A DNA stretch of 7,815 nucleotides from CAZBGL01 sp964491375. GTDB lineage: Bacteria; Desulfobacterota; Deferrisomatia; Deferrisomatales; Deferrisomataceae. How positions within the stretch are numbered: the first letter of the stretch is position 1; each line of letters begins with the position of its first letter. The notes beneath the pieces are model-generated. The model worked only from the letters and a program-made list of their open reading frames with translations, made no database searches and was not told the DNA's origin. Below are positions 1 through 7,280 of the stretch, piece after piece. The stretch is from assembly GCA_964491375.1 (NCBI GenBank), contig CAZBGL010000065.1, forward strand, positions 1-7,815, given 5' to 3'. A program made the position numbers and the translations under genes.

Positions 1-2
1 CC

Positions 3-124
3 ACCAAGGCGGGGGGGAGGCAGGCCCTGGCCCTGCCCGTTCCGGTGCCCGGACGCGAGCCCGTGGAGGCCCTGGTGGAGGCCCTGGACCGGCTCGCCGG
101 GATGCGCGCCCGGGCGGTGCTCCG
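3..124 (+). pseudogene. Out-of-frame N-terminal coding segment of the VirD4/HerA-like ATPase gene
   Basis: The frame that starts at base 3 has G or C in nearly every third codon position up to about base 122. It reads as ordinary protein (for example EPVEALVEALDRLAGM, encoded at about 57-104). The frame of the downstream ATPase is shadow-like over this stretch, rich in Gly, Pro and Arg with many A/T third positions. Past about base 125 the quality swaps: this frame turns into Trp/Ser/Arg-rich shadow and only stops at 480-482, while the ATPase frame becomes good. The simplest reading is one gene that has lost one base (a -1 shift) somewhere around 102-130, so this is probably the ATPase N-terminal region. 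The true start lies before the window. A sequencing or assembly error, a real mutation, or a different upstream gene cannot be told apart here. Confidence 0.6.
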
Positions 125-1891
125 GTGTGGAAGGACTGGGTTCCGGGCCTGGCACCGGGCCTCCTGGACCGGATCCTGGGCGGCCTCCTGGAGGGCTGCC
201 GGCTCGTGTGGGACGGGGTGCCCTGGGATCCCACCGGCCCCCTGGGCGGCCCGGTGGTCGAGGAACTGGCGGCCCGGGTGGACGTGTGGCGACGGAGCGG
301 CCCCCTGGGGTGGCGGCTGGAGTGCGTGCTCGAGGCGGACCGGGCCCTTCCGCCGGGCCTCCTGGACCTGGCCTGCGCGGTGGTGTTCGGCGCCCCGCGG
401 TGTCGGTGCGGCTCCATGTCCTCCCGGGGAGTGGCGGACCTGTCCGGGTGGCTCCCCGGCGGCGCCCCACCCCCTACGCTGATGCCGTCGGCGGAGGCCC
501 TGGTGCGCGCCGGTACCCCAAGGATGTACCCGGTTCCCCCGCTGGCGGGCGCCAAGGGGGAGGGGGTGGTGGTGGGGGAGGTGCAGGTCCCGGGATCCCG
601 GCGGCCCGTGCACCTGCCCGCCCGGGACCGTTCGCGGCACGTGTACGTGGTGGGGGCCACCGGCACGGGCAAGTCCACGCTGCTCTACAACATGATCGTC
701 CAGGACATGGAGGCCGGCCGCGGTGTCGGGCTGATCGACCCCCACGGCGACCTGTTCCTGCGGGTGCTCCGGGCCGTGCCGCCGGGGCGGGCCGCCGAGG
801 TGACGATCGTGGACCCTACGGATTTCGGACACGTGCCCGGAGTGAACCTGCTCGAGGTGTCCGGGCCGCGGCCGGACATCCAGAAGGGGTTCGTGGTCAA
901 CGAGATGATCCGCATCTTCGACCGCCTGTACGACCTGAGGACCACCGGCGGGCCGATCTTCGAACAGTACATGCGCAACGCGCTGCTCCTGGCCCTGAAC
1001 GCCAGGGACCACCGGGCCACCCTGATGGACGTGTGCCGGGTCTTCGAGTCCTCCGCCTACCGGCACCGGCTGATGGAGCGGTGCACCGACCCGGAGGTGA
1101 CGCGGTTCTGGCGCGACCAGGCCGAGGCCACGGGAGGGGACGCCGCCCTCCACAACCTCACGCCCTACGTGACGAGCAAGCTGAACCAGTTCACCCACAA
1201 CCCTCTGCTCCGCCCCATCGTGGGCCAGGCGCGGAGCACGGTGGACTTTCGCGGCCTGATGGACCGGGGGAACATCCTCCTGGTCAACCTGCCCAAGGGA
1301 ATCCTGGGCGACCTGGACGCGCGGTTGCTGGGCATGATCCTCATGGGAAAGATCTTCCAGGCGGGCCTGGCCCGGGCCTCGCGGCCCGAGGGACGGCGCC
1401 GGCCGTTCCACCTGTTCGTGGACGAGTTCCAGAATTTCAGCACCGAGACCGCGAGCCACATGCTGTCCGAGGCGCGCAAGTTCGGCCTGTGCCTGGTGCT
1501 GGCCAACCAGAGCCTCCAGCAGATCGGCCAGTACGCGGCCCCGGGACAGGCGCTGGCCGGCGCGGGCGGCGTGCTCCCGGCCGTCCTGGGCAACGCCGGC
1601 AACCTGGTCGTGTTCCGTACGGGACCCCTGGACGCGCCCCACCTGGCCCCGTTCGTCGGGCCGACGGTCGGCGGGCAGGACCTCCAGCACCTGCCCGACT
1701 TCCACGCCGTGGTGCGGCTGCTGGCGAACGGCACCCCGCTGCCGCCGTTCGTGGTGCGCACACGCCCCCCCGCCTCGCCCTCGGACGCGGTGGCGTGCGC
1801 CCGGGCCATCCGCCGCCTGAGCCGCCGTCGGTACACCCGGCCCCGGGCCGAGGTGGAGGCGGAGTTGCGGGAGTTCGCGGCCACGGGCTGA
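125..1891 (+). CDS. VirD4/TraG/HerA-type DNA-translocating ATPase (5' end uncertain, probable frameshift)
   Basis: This matches the family annotated as type IV secretion conjugative DNA transfer proteins: hexameric P-loop ATPases that pump DNA, usually at the inner membrane. Counting from the GTG at 125 (588 residues), Walker A is GATGTGKST at 177-185 and the family's IDPHGD strand is at 204-209. FEQYMRNALLLAL is at 279-291, the LLVNLPKG strand at 385-392, and Walker B FVDEF at 431-435 (D433, E434). A polar ANQS loop is at 460-463, and LGNAGNLVVFRTG at 488-500 carries the conserved Arg497. Residues 1-150 form a family-specific N-terminal region without a recognised motif. No clear transmembrane segment is visible. 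The GTG has no good ribosome binding site, and the coding signal continues upstream in another frame, so 125 is probably not the native start. No relaxase or other conjugation gene is visible, so the substrate is unknown. Family assignment is firm; role is not. Confidence 0.85.
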   Translation: MWKDWVPGLAPGLLDRILGGLLEGCRLVWDGVPWDPTGPLGGPVVEELAARVDVWRRSGPLGWRLECVLEADRALPPGLLDLACAVVFGAPRCRCGSMSSRGVADLSGWLPGGAPPPTLMPSAEALVRAGTPRMYPVPPLAGAKGEGVVVGEVQVPGSRRPVHLPARDRSRHVYVVGATGTGKSTLLYNMIVQDMEAGRGVGLIDPHGDLFLRVLRAVPPGRAAEVTIVDPTDFGHVPGVNLLEVSGPRPDIQKGFVVNEMIRIFDRLYDLRTTGGPIFEQYMRNALLLALNARDHRATLMDVCRVFESSAYRHRLMERCTDPEVTRFWRDQAEATGGDAALHNLTPYVTSKLNQFTHNPLLRPIVGQARSTVDFRGLMDRGNILLVNLPKGILGDLDARLLGMILMGKIFQAGLARASRPEGRRRPFHLFVDEFQNFSTETASHMLSEARKFGLCLVLANQSLQQIGQYAAPGQALAGAGGVLPAVLGNAGNLVVFRTGPLDAPHLAPFVGPTVGGQDLQHLPDFHAVVRLLANGTPLPPFVVRTRPPASPSDAVACARAIRRLSRRRYTRPRAEVEAELREFAATG

Positions 1892-1892
1892 G

Positions 1893-1915
1893 GGCCCCCG
1901 GGAGCACCGGGGGCC
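1893..1915 (+). terminator. Perfect GC stem-loop directly after the ATPase stop codon
   Basis: GGCCCCCGG at 1893-1901 and CCGGGGGCC at 1907-1915 are exact reverse complements, giving a 9-bp stem with a 5-base loop (GAGCA). The stem begins one base after the TGA at 1889-1891. No T-tract follows; the next bases are GGGGACCGGGG. A classical Rho-independent terminator is therefore incomplete, although GC-rich genomes often show such tails. It may end the ATPase transcript or protect its 3' end, and it argues that the ATPase is not co-transcribed with the downstream pair. Confidence 0.45.
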
Positions 1916-2006
1916 GGGGACCGGGGACTGGCATCGGGGCTCCACCTCTGCTATGTCAGACCGCACGGACCGGTGGTCCGGGGAGTGTTCCGGCCCCGAG
2001 CTGAGC

Positions 2007-2010
2007 GAGG
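2007..2010 (+). promoter_or_regulatory. Weak ribosome binding site deciding the Memo-AMMECR1 start
   Basis: GAGG at 2007-2010, within GAGCGAGG, lies 5 bases before the ATG at 2016. The alternative in-frame ATG at 1953 has only a pyrimidine-rich CCACCTCTGCT before it and would put 21 charged, polar residues in front of a signal peptide. Both points favour 2016. Confidence 0.45.
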
Positions 2011-2015
2011 TGCCC

Positions 2016-3506
2016 ATGGTCCGCGGAACGCTGACGGTTTGGGCGGTCGTCGCCCTGCTGGCCTTGCCCGCGGCGGCCCGGGTGCGGCCCGCGGTGCACG
2101 CGGGCACCTGGTACCCGGCCGACCCCGGGGTGCTCCGGGAGCGGATCGAGGGCCTGCTGGAGCGCGCCGGGCCGCCCCCGGAGGTGCCCGGCGCGTTCGT
2201 GGCCCTGGTGGGGCCCCACGCGGGCCTTCGCTACAGCGGCCGGGTGGCGGCGCACGGGTACCGGCTGTTCCGGGAGCACCCCGCCCGGCGCGTGGTCCTG
2301 ATCGGGCCCTCCCACTACGCCTCGTTCGAGGGGGTGGCGCTTCCGGCGCCCGACGTGGAGGCCTACGCCACGCCCCTGGGCGGGCTGCCCCTGGACCGGG
2401 ACGCCCTGGGCCGGCTCCGGAGCGCGCCCGGTTTCGACGGGCCGGCCGCGGCCCACGGCCCCGAGCACAGCCTGGAGATGCACGCGATCTTCCTGGCCGC
2501 GGTGCAGCCCGGTGTACGGCTGGTGCCCCTGGTGGTGGGCCGGCTCGGGGCGGACGAGCGGGTCCGCGCGCTGGCCCGCACGCTGCGGTCGATCCTGGGG
2601 CCCGGCGACCGGGTGGTGGTGAGCTGCGACTTCACCCACTACGGCCCCCGGTACGGGTACGTGCCGTTCCGCGCGCGCGTGCCCGAGCGGCTCGCGCGCC
2701 TGTTGGAGAGGGCGATGGAGCCCTTGCTCCGGGCCGACCTGCCGGGCTTCACGCGCCACCTGCGGGAGACGGGCGACACCATCTGCGGCCGCGAGCCGGT
2801 GCGGCTGCTGCTGGCCCTGCTGCCGCCGGGGTCCCGGGGCGTGCGGCTCGCGTGGGACACGAGCGGCCGGATCACCGGCGACTACCGAAACTCGGTCACG
2901 TACGTGGCGCTGGCGTACGGGGCGCCCGGCCCCTGGGCCGCCCGGGCCGGCCCCCTGGGGCCGGCGGAGCAGCGGCAGGCCCTGCGGATGGCCCGGCGCG
3001 CGATCGAGGTCTACCTCGAGACCGGCCGCGTGCCGGACGCCCGCGCCCTGGGGGTGCCGGACGCGCCGGTGTGGTACCGGTCCCGGGCCGTGTTCGTCAC
3101 GCTGAAGCGGGGCCGCCGGCTGCGGGGCTGCATCGGGCACGTGCTGCCGGTGCGGCCCCTGTGGCAGGACATCCGGGACAGCGCCATCGCGGCCGCGGTC
3201 CGCGATCCCCGGTTTCCGCCCGTTTCCCGGGAGGAGCTCGATGCCCTGCGGATCGAGGTGAGCGTGCTCACCCGGCCCGTTCCGGTGGACGGCCCCGAGG
3301 GGTTCGTGCCCGGCCGGCACGGGGTGATCCTGGAGGTCGGGGGCCGGCGGGCGGTGTTCCTGCCCCAGGTGGCCGCGGAGCGGGGCTGGGACCGGGAGAC
3401 CACCCTTTCGCACCTGGCGCGCAAGGCCGGGCTCCCCCCCGACGCCTGGAGACGCCCGGACGCCCGGTTCCGGGTGTTCGAGGCCCAGGTGTTCGGCGAG
3501 ACCTGA
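2016..3506 (+). CDS. Exported Memo-AMMECR1 fusion (AmmeMemoRadiSam proteins B and A)
   Basis: From the ATG at 2016 the product has 496 residues. Residues 1-21 look like a Sec signal peptide: Arg3, a hydrophobic core VWAVVALLALP and a small-residue end AAA. The Memo core then begins at once with RPAVHAGTWYPAD (24-36), where ordinary Memo proteins begin. Memo domain, about 23-305: GPHAG (H68), GPSH (H100), EHSLEMH (H151), SCDFTHYG (D205, H208) and TICGRE (C257). These align with the metal-site His, Asp and Cys known in Memo proteins, which are structurally related to LigB-type non-haem iron dioxygenases. AMMECR1 domain, about 315-495: the signature LRGCIGH at 369-375 (C372), RDPRFPPVS at 396-404 and HGVILEVGGRRAVFLPQ at 435-451. 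Separate A and B proteins normally accompany a radical-SAM protein, and none is in this window. The biochemical reaction of the family is not settled. The stop is 3 bases from the next start, implying co-translation. Domain calls are firm; export is inferred from the N-terminus. Confidence 0.92.
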   Translation: MVRGTLTVWAVVALLALPAAARVRPAVHAGTWYPADPGVLRERIEGLLERAGPPPEVPGAFVALVGPHAGLRYSGRVAAHGYRLFREHPARRVVLIGPSHYASFEGVALPAPDVEAYATPLGGLPLDRDALGRLRSAPGFDGPAAAHGPEHSLEMHAIFLAAVQPGVRLVPLVVGRLGADERVRALARTLRSILGPGDRVVVSCDFTHYGPRYGYVPFRARVPERLARLLERAMEPLLRADLPGFTRHLRETGDTICGREPVRLLLALLPPGSRGVRLAWDTSGRITGDYRNSVTYVALAYGAPGPWAARAGPLGPAEQRQALRMARRAIEVYLETGRVPDARALGVPDAPVWYRSRAVFVTLKRGRRLRGCIGHVLPVRPLWQDIRDSAIAAAVRDPRFPPVSREELDALRIEVSVLTRPVPVDGPEGFVPGRHGVILEVGGRRAVFLPQVAAERGWDRETTLSHLARKAGLPPDAWRRPDARFRVFEAQVFGET

Positions 3507-3509
3507 CCC

Positions 3510-6500
3510 ATGGGGCCGGATCGGCACCTGGTGGCCGCGTTCGGCGCGGGCTGGGCGTCGCTCGCCACCCAGGTCCTGCTGCTCCGCGAGTACCTGTCGT
3601 TGTACGGCGGGAACGAGGTGGCCCTGGGCGCGTTCCTGGGGGCGTGGCTCCTGGGCATCGCGCTGGGCGCGTGGCTGTGCGGGCGCTCCCCCGGGCCGGG
3701 GCGGTGGGCCGTCCCGGCCGTGGCCCTGCAGGGCGCGGCCGCGCCGGCGGCCCTGGTCCTGGCCGCCGGGGCCCGGGGGCTGTCCGGCGTCCCCCCCTAC
3801 GAGCCGTTTCCCCTTGCCACGCTGATGGTGTGGGCCGGGGTGCTGGCCCTGCCGTGCGCCCTGGGTGCGGGCGCGGCCGTGCCCGGGCTGGCGGCCCGGG
3901 CGCGGGGGAGGAGCGTCACGGCGATCTACGTGGCCGAGGCCCTGGGCTCGCTCGTCGGGGGGACGGTGTGTACGCTGTGGTTCCTGGCCGGACGGGGCCC
4001 GGCCGGTCTGGCCCTGGGCGTGGCCGCCGTGGGCTGCGGGACGGCCGCCCCCTTGGCCGGACGGAGAACGCGCCTGGCCCTGGTGGCCCTGGCGGGGGGC
4101 CTGGCGCTCGCCGGGGGACTCGCGGGGACCCAGGCGTCCCGGTGGCTGCGGGCGCAGCATCTGGCCTCGGTGCTGCCGGGCGCGCGGCTCCTGGACCGGG
4201 CGGACACCCCCACGGGGACCGCCCTGGTCGGCGGCATGGGGGGGCAGGGGGTGTTGCTGCTGGACGGGCGGGTCGTGGCGGCGTTCCCGGCGCCGGAGCG
4301 GTCCGCCCAGGCGGCCGGGGTGCTGGCCGGCCTCACCGGCGGACCGAGGCGCCTGGTGATCGTGGGCACCCGGGGGGCCGACGTTCTCCCCGGGGTGCTC
4401 GCCCTGGCCGGGGTGGAACGAGTGGTGTGGGTGGCGCCCGACCCGGTGTTCCGAGACCTGGTGCTCCGCCACCTGCCCGGGGTGGGCAAGGACGCCCGGC
4501 TCGACGCGAAGGCCGGGGACCCGGTGCGGATCGCCGGGACCCTGTCCCGTGAAGCGCCCTTCGACGCGGCGTGGGTGTTCGCGGGCAATCCCCGGACGCG
4601 GGCCGAGGCGCGCTTTCTCACGGCGGAGGTCCTCGGGGCCCTGGCCGGGCTGCTCGGTCCCGGCGGTGTGCTGGCCGTGCCCGTGGAGAGCGCGGAGAAC
4701 TACCTGGGACCCCGGCTGCGTCTGGCCGTGGGGGCGGCCGTGGCGGCCGTGGCCGCGGCCGCTGGAAACCCGGTGCTCGTGCCCGGCGAGGCCGGCCTCG
4801 TGTTGGGCCGGCGGGAGGGACCGGTGCCCCTGGACCCGGAGGCGGCCTTCCGGGCGTACCAGGGCCTGGCCCCCTCGACCCCGGTTCTGTCGCCCGAGGG
4901 CTTCCGGGGCCTCCTTCGGTCCGACCGGGTTGCCGATGCACGCCGGCTGGTGCGCGAGCTCCTGTCCGATCCCCGGGTGGAGGTGCCCACGCTCGACCGG
5001 CCGGTGGCCCTGTACCGGAACCTGCTGGTCCGGGCGGCCCGGGAGTCTCCGTTCCTGGCCGAGGCCCTGGAGCGCCTGCGGGGGGCACGGGCCCGTCTGT
5101 GGATCCCCGTGGCCGTTCTGGGCCTGTGGATCGGGGCGGGGGTGGTCCGCCAGCCGGACCGGGCCGCAAGGGGGAGGTGGACCGCCGGCGCGGCCCTGGG
5201 AGCGGTGGGCGGGGCCGGGCTCGCCCTGGACCTGGTGCTGCTCCACGCCTACCAGGGCCGGTTCGGAACGCTCCAGGGGGAGGCCGGCCTCTTGTTCGGG
5301 CTGTGGATGGCCGGGCTCGTCGTGGGGGGAACGGCCGGCCGCGGCCTGGCGGCGGCCCGGCCCGGCCGGGAACGGTGGATCGCGGCGGGGTGCTTCGGAA
5401 CCCTGGCCCTGTTCGCCGGCGGCCTGGCCCTGGGCGGGACGGTGGCCGTGGCCTCGCGGTGGGTGGGCGCGGCCGGGTTCTTGCTGGGCGGGGCGCTCAC
5501 GGGCGCGGGGGTGCCCGTGGCCGAGGCGCTCCTGGCCCGTTCGGGGGTCGTGGGGGCCGAGGCGGGCCGGCGGATCGAGGCGGCCGATCACCTGGGGGCC
5601 TCGGCCGCGGCCCTGGCGGTGGGCGTGATCGTGGTGCCCCTGTTCGGGATCCGCTGGGCCGCCGCCCTGGCGGGGGCCGCCGCGGGGTTCGCCGGGGTCC
5701 TCGCGGCCCTCTGGGAGGGAACGGGCGGCGCCCGGGTACGGTCCCGACGGGCGTACCCGGGCTGGGCGCTCGTGCTGGGGGGACTCGTGGCCGCCTCGGT
5801 GGCCGGGGCGTGGACGGTGCGGTTGGCCGCCACCGGCCAGGCCCGGTGGCTCTCGCCGGAGGAACTGCGGGCCACCGGCCTGGCCGGGCCCTGGCGGGCG
5901 GAGAAGGAGCCGGTCCCGCTCCACCGGAACGGGCAGGGAGCGGTTGCGCTCGCGAGCCGGGCGGCCGCCCCCCGGGTGACCGGCTACGGCGGGCCGATCG
6001 ACCTCCTGGTGGCCCTGGAACCGGACGGCACGATCGTCCGGGTGCGGCTCCGGCGGCATCGGGAGACCCCGGCCTACCTGGAGGGAAGCGAACGGTTTTT
6101 CCGGGCACTCGAGGGGCTGAGCGTGCTGCGGCCCATCCTCGTGCGCACCGGGGGGGAGGCGCCCGCCGTGGCGGCTCAGGCGGTGGACGCCATCACGGGC
6201 GCCACGGTCACTTCCCGGGCCGTGGCGCGGGCGCTGGAAGGGGTGGGCCGCGCCCTGGCCGGGCCCGTGTTCGGCCGGACCTTCCGGGAAGGGGGAGGGG
6301 ACAAGGCCCCCTGGGCCGACCCGCGGCTCTGGTATCTGGCCGGCTCGTGGCTCCTGGTCTGGCCGGTCCTGCGGGCGCGGAACCGGCTCGTGCGGTGGGC
6401 GTGGCTGGCGTTCCACGCCTGGGTCGGCGGTCTCTGGCTCCGGGTGCAGCTCAGTTCGGTCCAGGTGCTCGCGCTGCTGCGGGGCGAGATCGGGTGGGTG

Positions 6501-7217
6501 CCGTCGGACTGGACGTTCCTCCTGGGCCCGGCGGCGTTCCTGGTGGCCCTGCTCGCCGGCCCGGTGTACTGCGGCGGCCTGTGCCCGGCCGGGGCCGCCC
6601 AGGAACTGCTGGCGGGGCTGGGCCTCGTCCGGCGGGTGCGGCCGGAGGCGGATCGCCGCCTGAGGTTCGCCCGGTTCGCGGTGTTCGCGGCGGTGGCCGT
6701 GGCGGGGCTGTGCGGGGCCGACGGTTGGGTCCGGGGGGCGGATCTCCTCACCCGGGCGTGGGGCCCGGCGCGGGCGGCCTCCTGGGTGCCCCTGGCCGCG
6801 GCTCTGGCCGGGTCGGTGTTCGTGGTGCGGTTCTGGTGCCGGTACCTCTGCCCCACGGGCGCGTTCCTCTCGCTGGGGCACGGGTGGGCGCCCCTGGCCC
6901 GGTGGCTCCCGGCCCGGCGGTTCCGGCGGTGTGACCTGGGCGTCGAGGGGCCGGACGATCCGGACTGCCTGTGGTGTCTCCGGTGCCGCGCGGCCCGTGC
7001 CGCCCCGCGCCGTGTCGTTCCGGCCCCGGCCGTGGCCCTGGCCGTGGGCCTGTGCCTGGCCGCGGGGCTCGGCGCGATGCGCATCGGCCGCCGCGCTCCC
7101 GGTCCGGGCGTGGAGGTCCGGATCGGGCGGGTGTCCCCGGAACGGATCCGGGGCGGGATCGAGGCGGGGACCCTGAGCGGCAAGAAGGCCCTGTACTGGC
7201 GGCCGCTGGGGCCGTGA
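3510..7217 (+). CDS. Giant membrane fusion: SpeE-like domain + FMN-binding domain + NosR/NapH-like 4Fe-4S module
   Basis: A 1235-residue polytopic protein starting at ATG 3510, three bases after the upstream stop, with a weak GGCGAG at 3495-3500. (1) Residues 1-210: about seven membrane helices with LLREYLSLYGGNEVALG (24-40), as in membrane-bound spermidine-synthase-like proteins. (2) About 215-440: a Rossmann-type domain with LLLDGRVV (249-256), but GTRGAD (286-291), VAPDP (308-312) and FAGNP (357-361) replace the usual glycine-rich, acidic and catalytic motifs, so aminopropyl transfer is doubtful. (3) About 528-735: a second helix bundle with YQGRFGTLQGEAGLL (581-595). (4) A helix at 750-772, then an FMN-binding domain at about 780-912 with GYGGPIDLLVAL (825-836), ETP (852-854) and DAITGATVTS (893-902). 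This fits the ApbE flavinylation motif, with T901 the likely FMN acceptor. (5) 940-1190: helices with C1021GGLC1025P and C1110RYLC1114P, then C1141-x11-C1153-x2-C1156-x2-C1159, which probably holds one [4Fe-4S] cluster. The last part resembles NosR/NapH. Likely role, by inference: moving electrons across the membrane for the exported Memo-AMMECR1 partner. Domain calls are firm; substrate unknown. Confidence 0.9.
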   Translation: MGPDRHLVAAFGAGWASLATQVLLLREYLSLYGGNEVALGAFLGAWLLGIALGAWLCGRSPGPGRWAVPAVALQGAAAPAALVLAAGARGLSGVPPYEPFPLATLMVWAGVLALPCALGAGAAVPGLAARARGRSVTAIYVAEALGSLVGGTVCTLWFLAGRGPAGLALGVAAVGCGTAAPLAGRRTRLALVALAGGLALAGGLAGTQASRWLRAQHLASVLPGARLLDRADTPTGTALVGGMGGQGVLLLDGRVVAAFPAPERSAQAAGVLAGLTGGPRRLVIVGTRGADVLPGVLALAGVERVVWVAPDPVFRDLVLRHLPGVGKDARLDAKAGDPVRIAGTLSREAPFDAAWVFAGNPRTRAEARFLTAEVLGALAGLLGPGGVLAVPVESAENYLGPRLRLAVGAAVAAVAAAAGNPVLVPGEAGLVLGRREGPVPLDPEAAFRAYQGLAPSTPVLSPEGFRGLLRSDRVADARRLVRELLSDPRVEVPTLDRPVALYRNLLVRAARESPFLAEALERLRGARARLWIPVAVLGLWIGAGVVRQPDRAARGRWTAGAALGAVGGAGLALDLVLLHAYQGRFGTLQGEAGLLFGLWMAGLVVGGTAGRGLAAARPGRERWIAAGCFGTLALFAGGLALGGTVAVASRWVGAAGFLLGGALTGAGVPVAEALLARSGVVGAEAGRRIEAADHLGASAAALAVGVIVVPLFGIRWAAALAGAAAGFAGVLAALWEGTGGARVRSRRAYPGWALVLGGLVAASVAGAWTVRLAATGQARWLSPEELRATGLAGPWRAEKEPVPLHRNGQGAVALASRAAAPRVTGYGGPIDLLVALEPDGTIVRVRLRRHRETPAYLEGSERFFRALEGLSVLRPILVRTGGEAPAVAAQAVDAITGATVTSRAVARALEGVGRALAGPVFGRTFREGGGDKAPWADPRLWYLAGSWLLVWPVLRARNRLVRWAWLAFHAWVGGLWLRVQLSSVQVLALLRGEIGWVPSDWTFLLGPAAFLVALLAGPVYCGGLCPAGAAQELLAGLGLVRRVRPEADRRLRFARFAVFAAVAVAGLCGADGWVRGADLLTRAWGPARAASWVPLAAALAGSVFVVRFWCRYLCPTGAFLSLGHGWAPLARWLPARRFRRCDLGVEGPDDPDCLWCLRCRAARAAPRRVVPAPAVALAVGLCLAAGLGAMRIGRRAPGPGVEVRIGRVSPERIRGGIEAGTLSGKKALYWRPLGP

Positions 7218-7222
7218 AATCG

Positions 7223-7236
7223 GCTCGCAAGCGAGC
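7223..7236 (+). terminator. Palindrome five bases after the fusion-gene stop, possible terminator or 3' stabiliser
   Basis: GCTCGC (7223-7228) and GCGAGC (7231-7236) are exact inverted repeats separated by AA. Folded as RNA they give a 5-bp stem with a CAAG tetraloop. The TGA ends at 7217. No T-tract follows, and the stem is short, so termination is only a possibility. A second small palindrome, CTTGCAAG, lies at 7248-7255. Confidence 0.35.
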
Positions 7237-7280
7237 AGGCCGGTAGACTTGCAAGCTCGAAACCACCCACAGCCGCCATG

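Noticed and set aside
109..115. CCCGGGC as a programmed -1 slippery heptamer
   Set aside because: It is not in phase with the upstream frame: that frame reads GCC CGG GCG here, so the tandem slip pairing is not available.
1928..1957. Promoter-like CTGGCA and TATGTC pair, or a sigma-54 site starting TGGCAT, before the Memo-AMMECR1 gene
   Set aside because: The sigma-70 match is weak in both boxes. The sigma-54 reading fails because the -12 position reads CTCC instead of TTGC.
127..2004. Long + strand open frame overlapping the ATPase gene
   Set aside because: Gly/Pro/Arg-rich shadow without motifs; the overlapping frame carries Walker A, Walker B and all family motifs.
1953..2015. Extended start of the Memo-AMMECR1 protein at ATG 1953
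   Set aside because: No ribosome binding site, and it would bury the signal peptide behind 21 polar and charged residues; 2016 fits better.
1973..6934. Two long + strand shadow frames (1973-4552 and 4571-6934)
   Set aside because: Low-complexity Gly/Pro/Arg/Ala sequence in the frame next to two well-recognised proteins.
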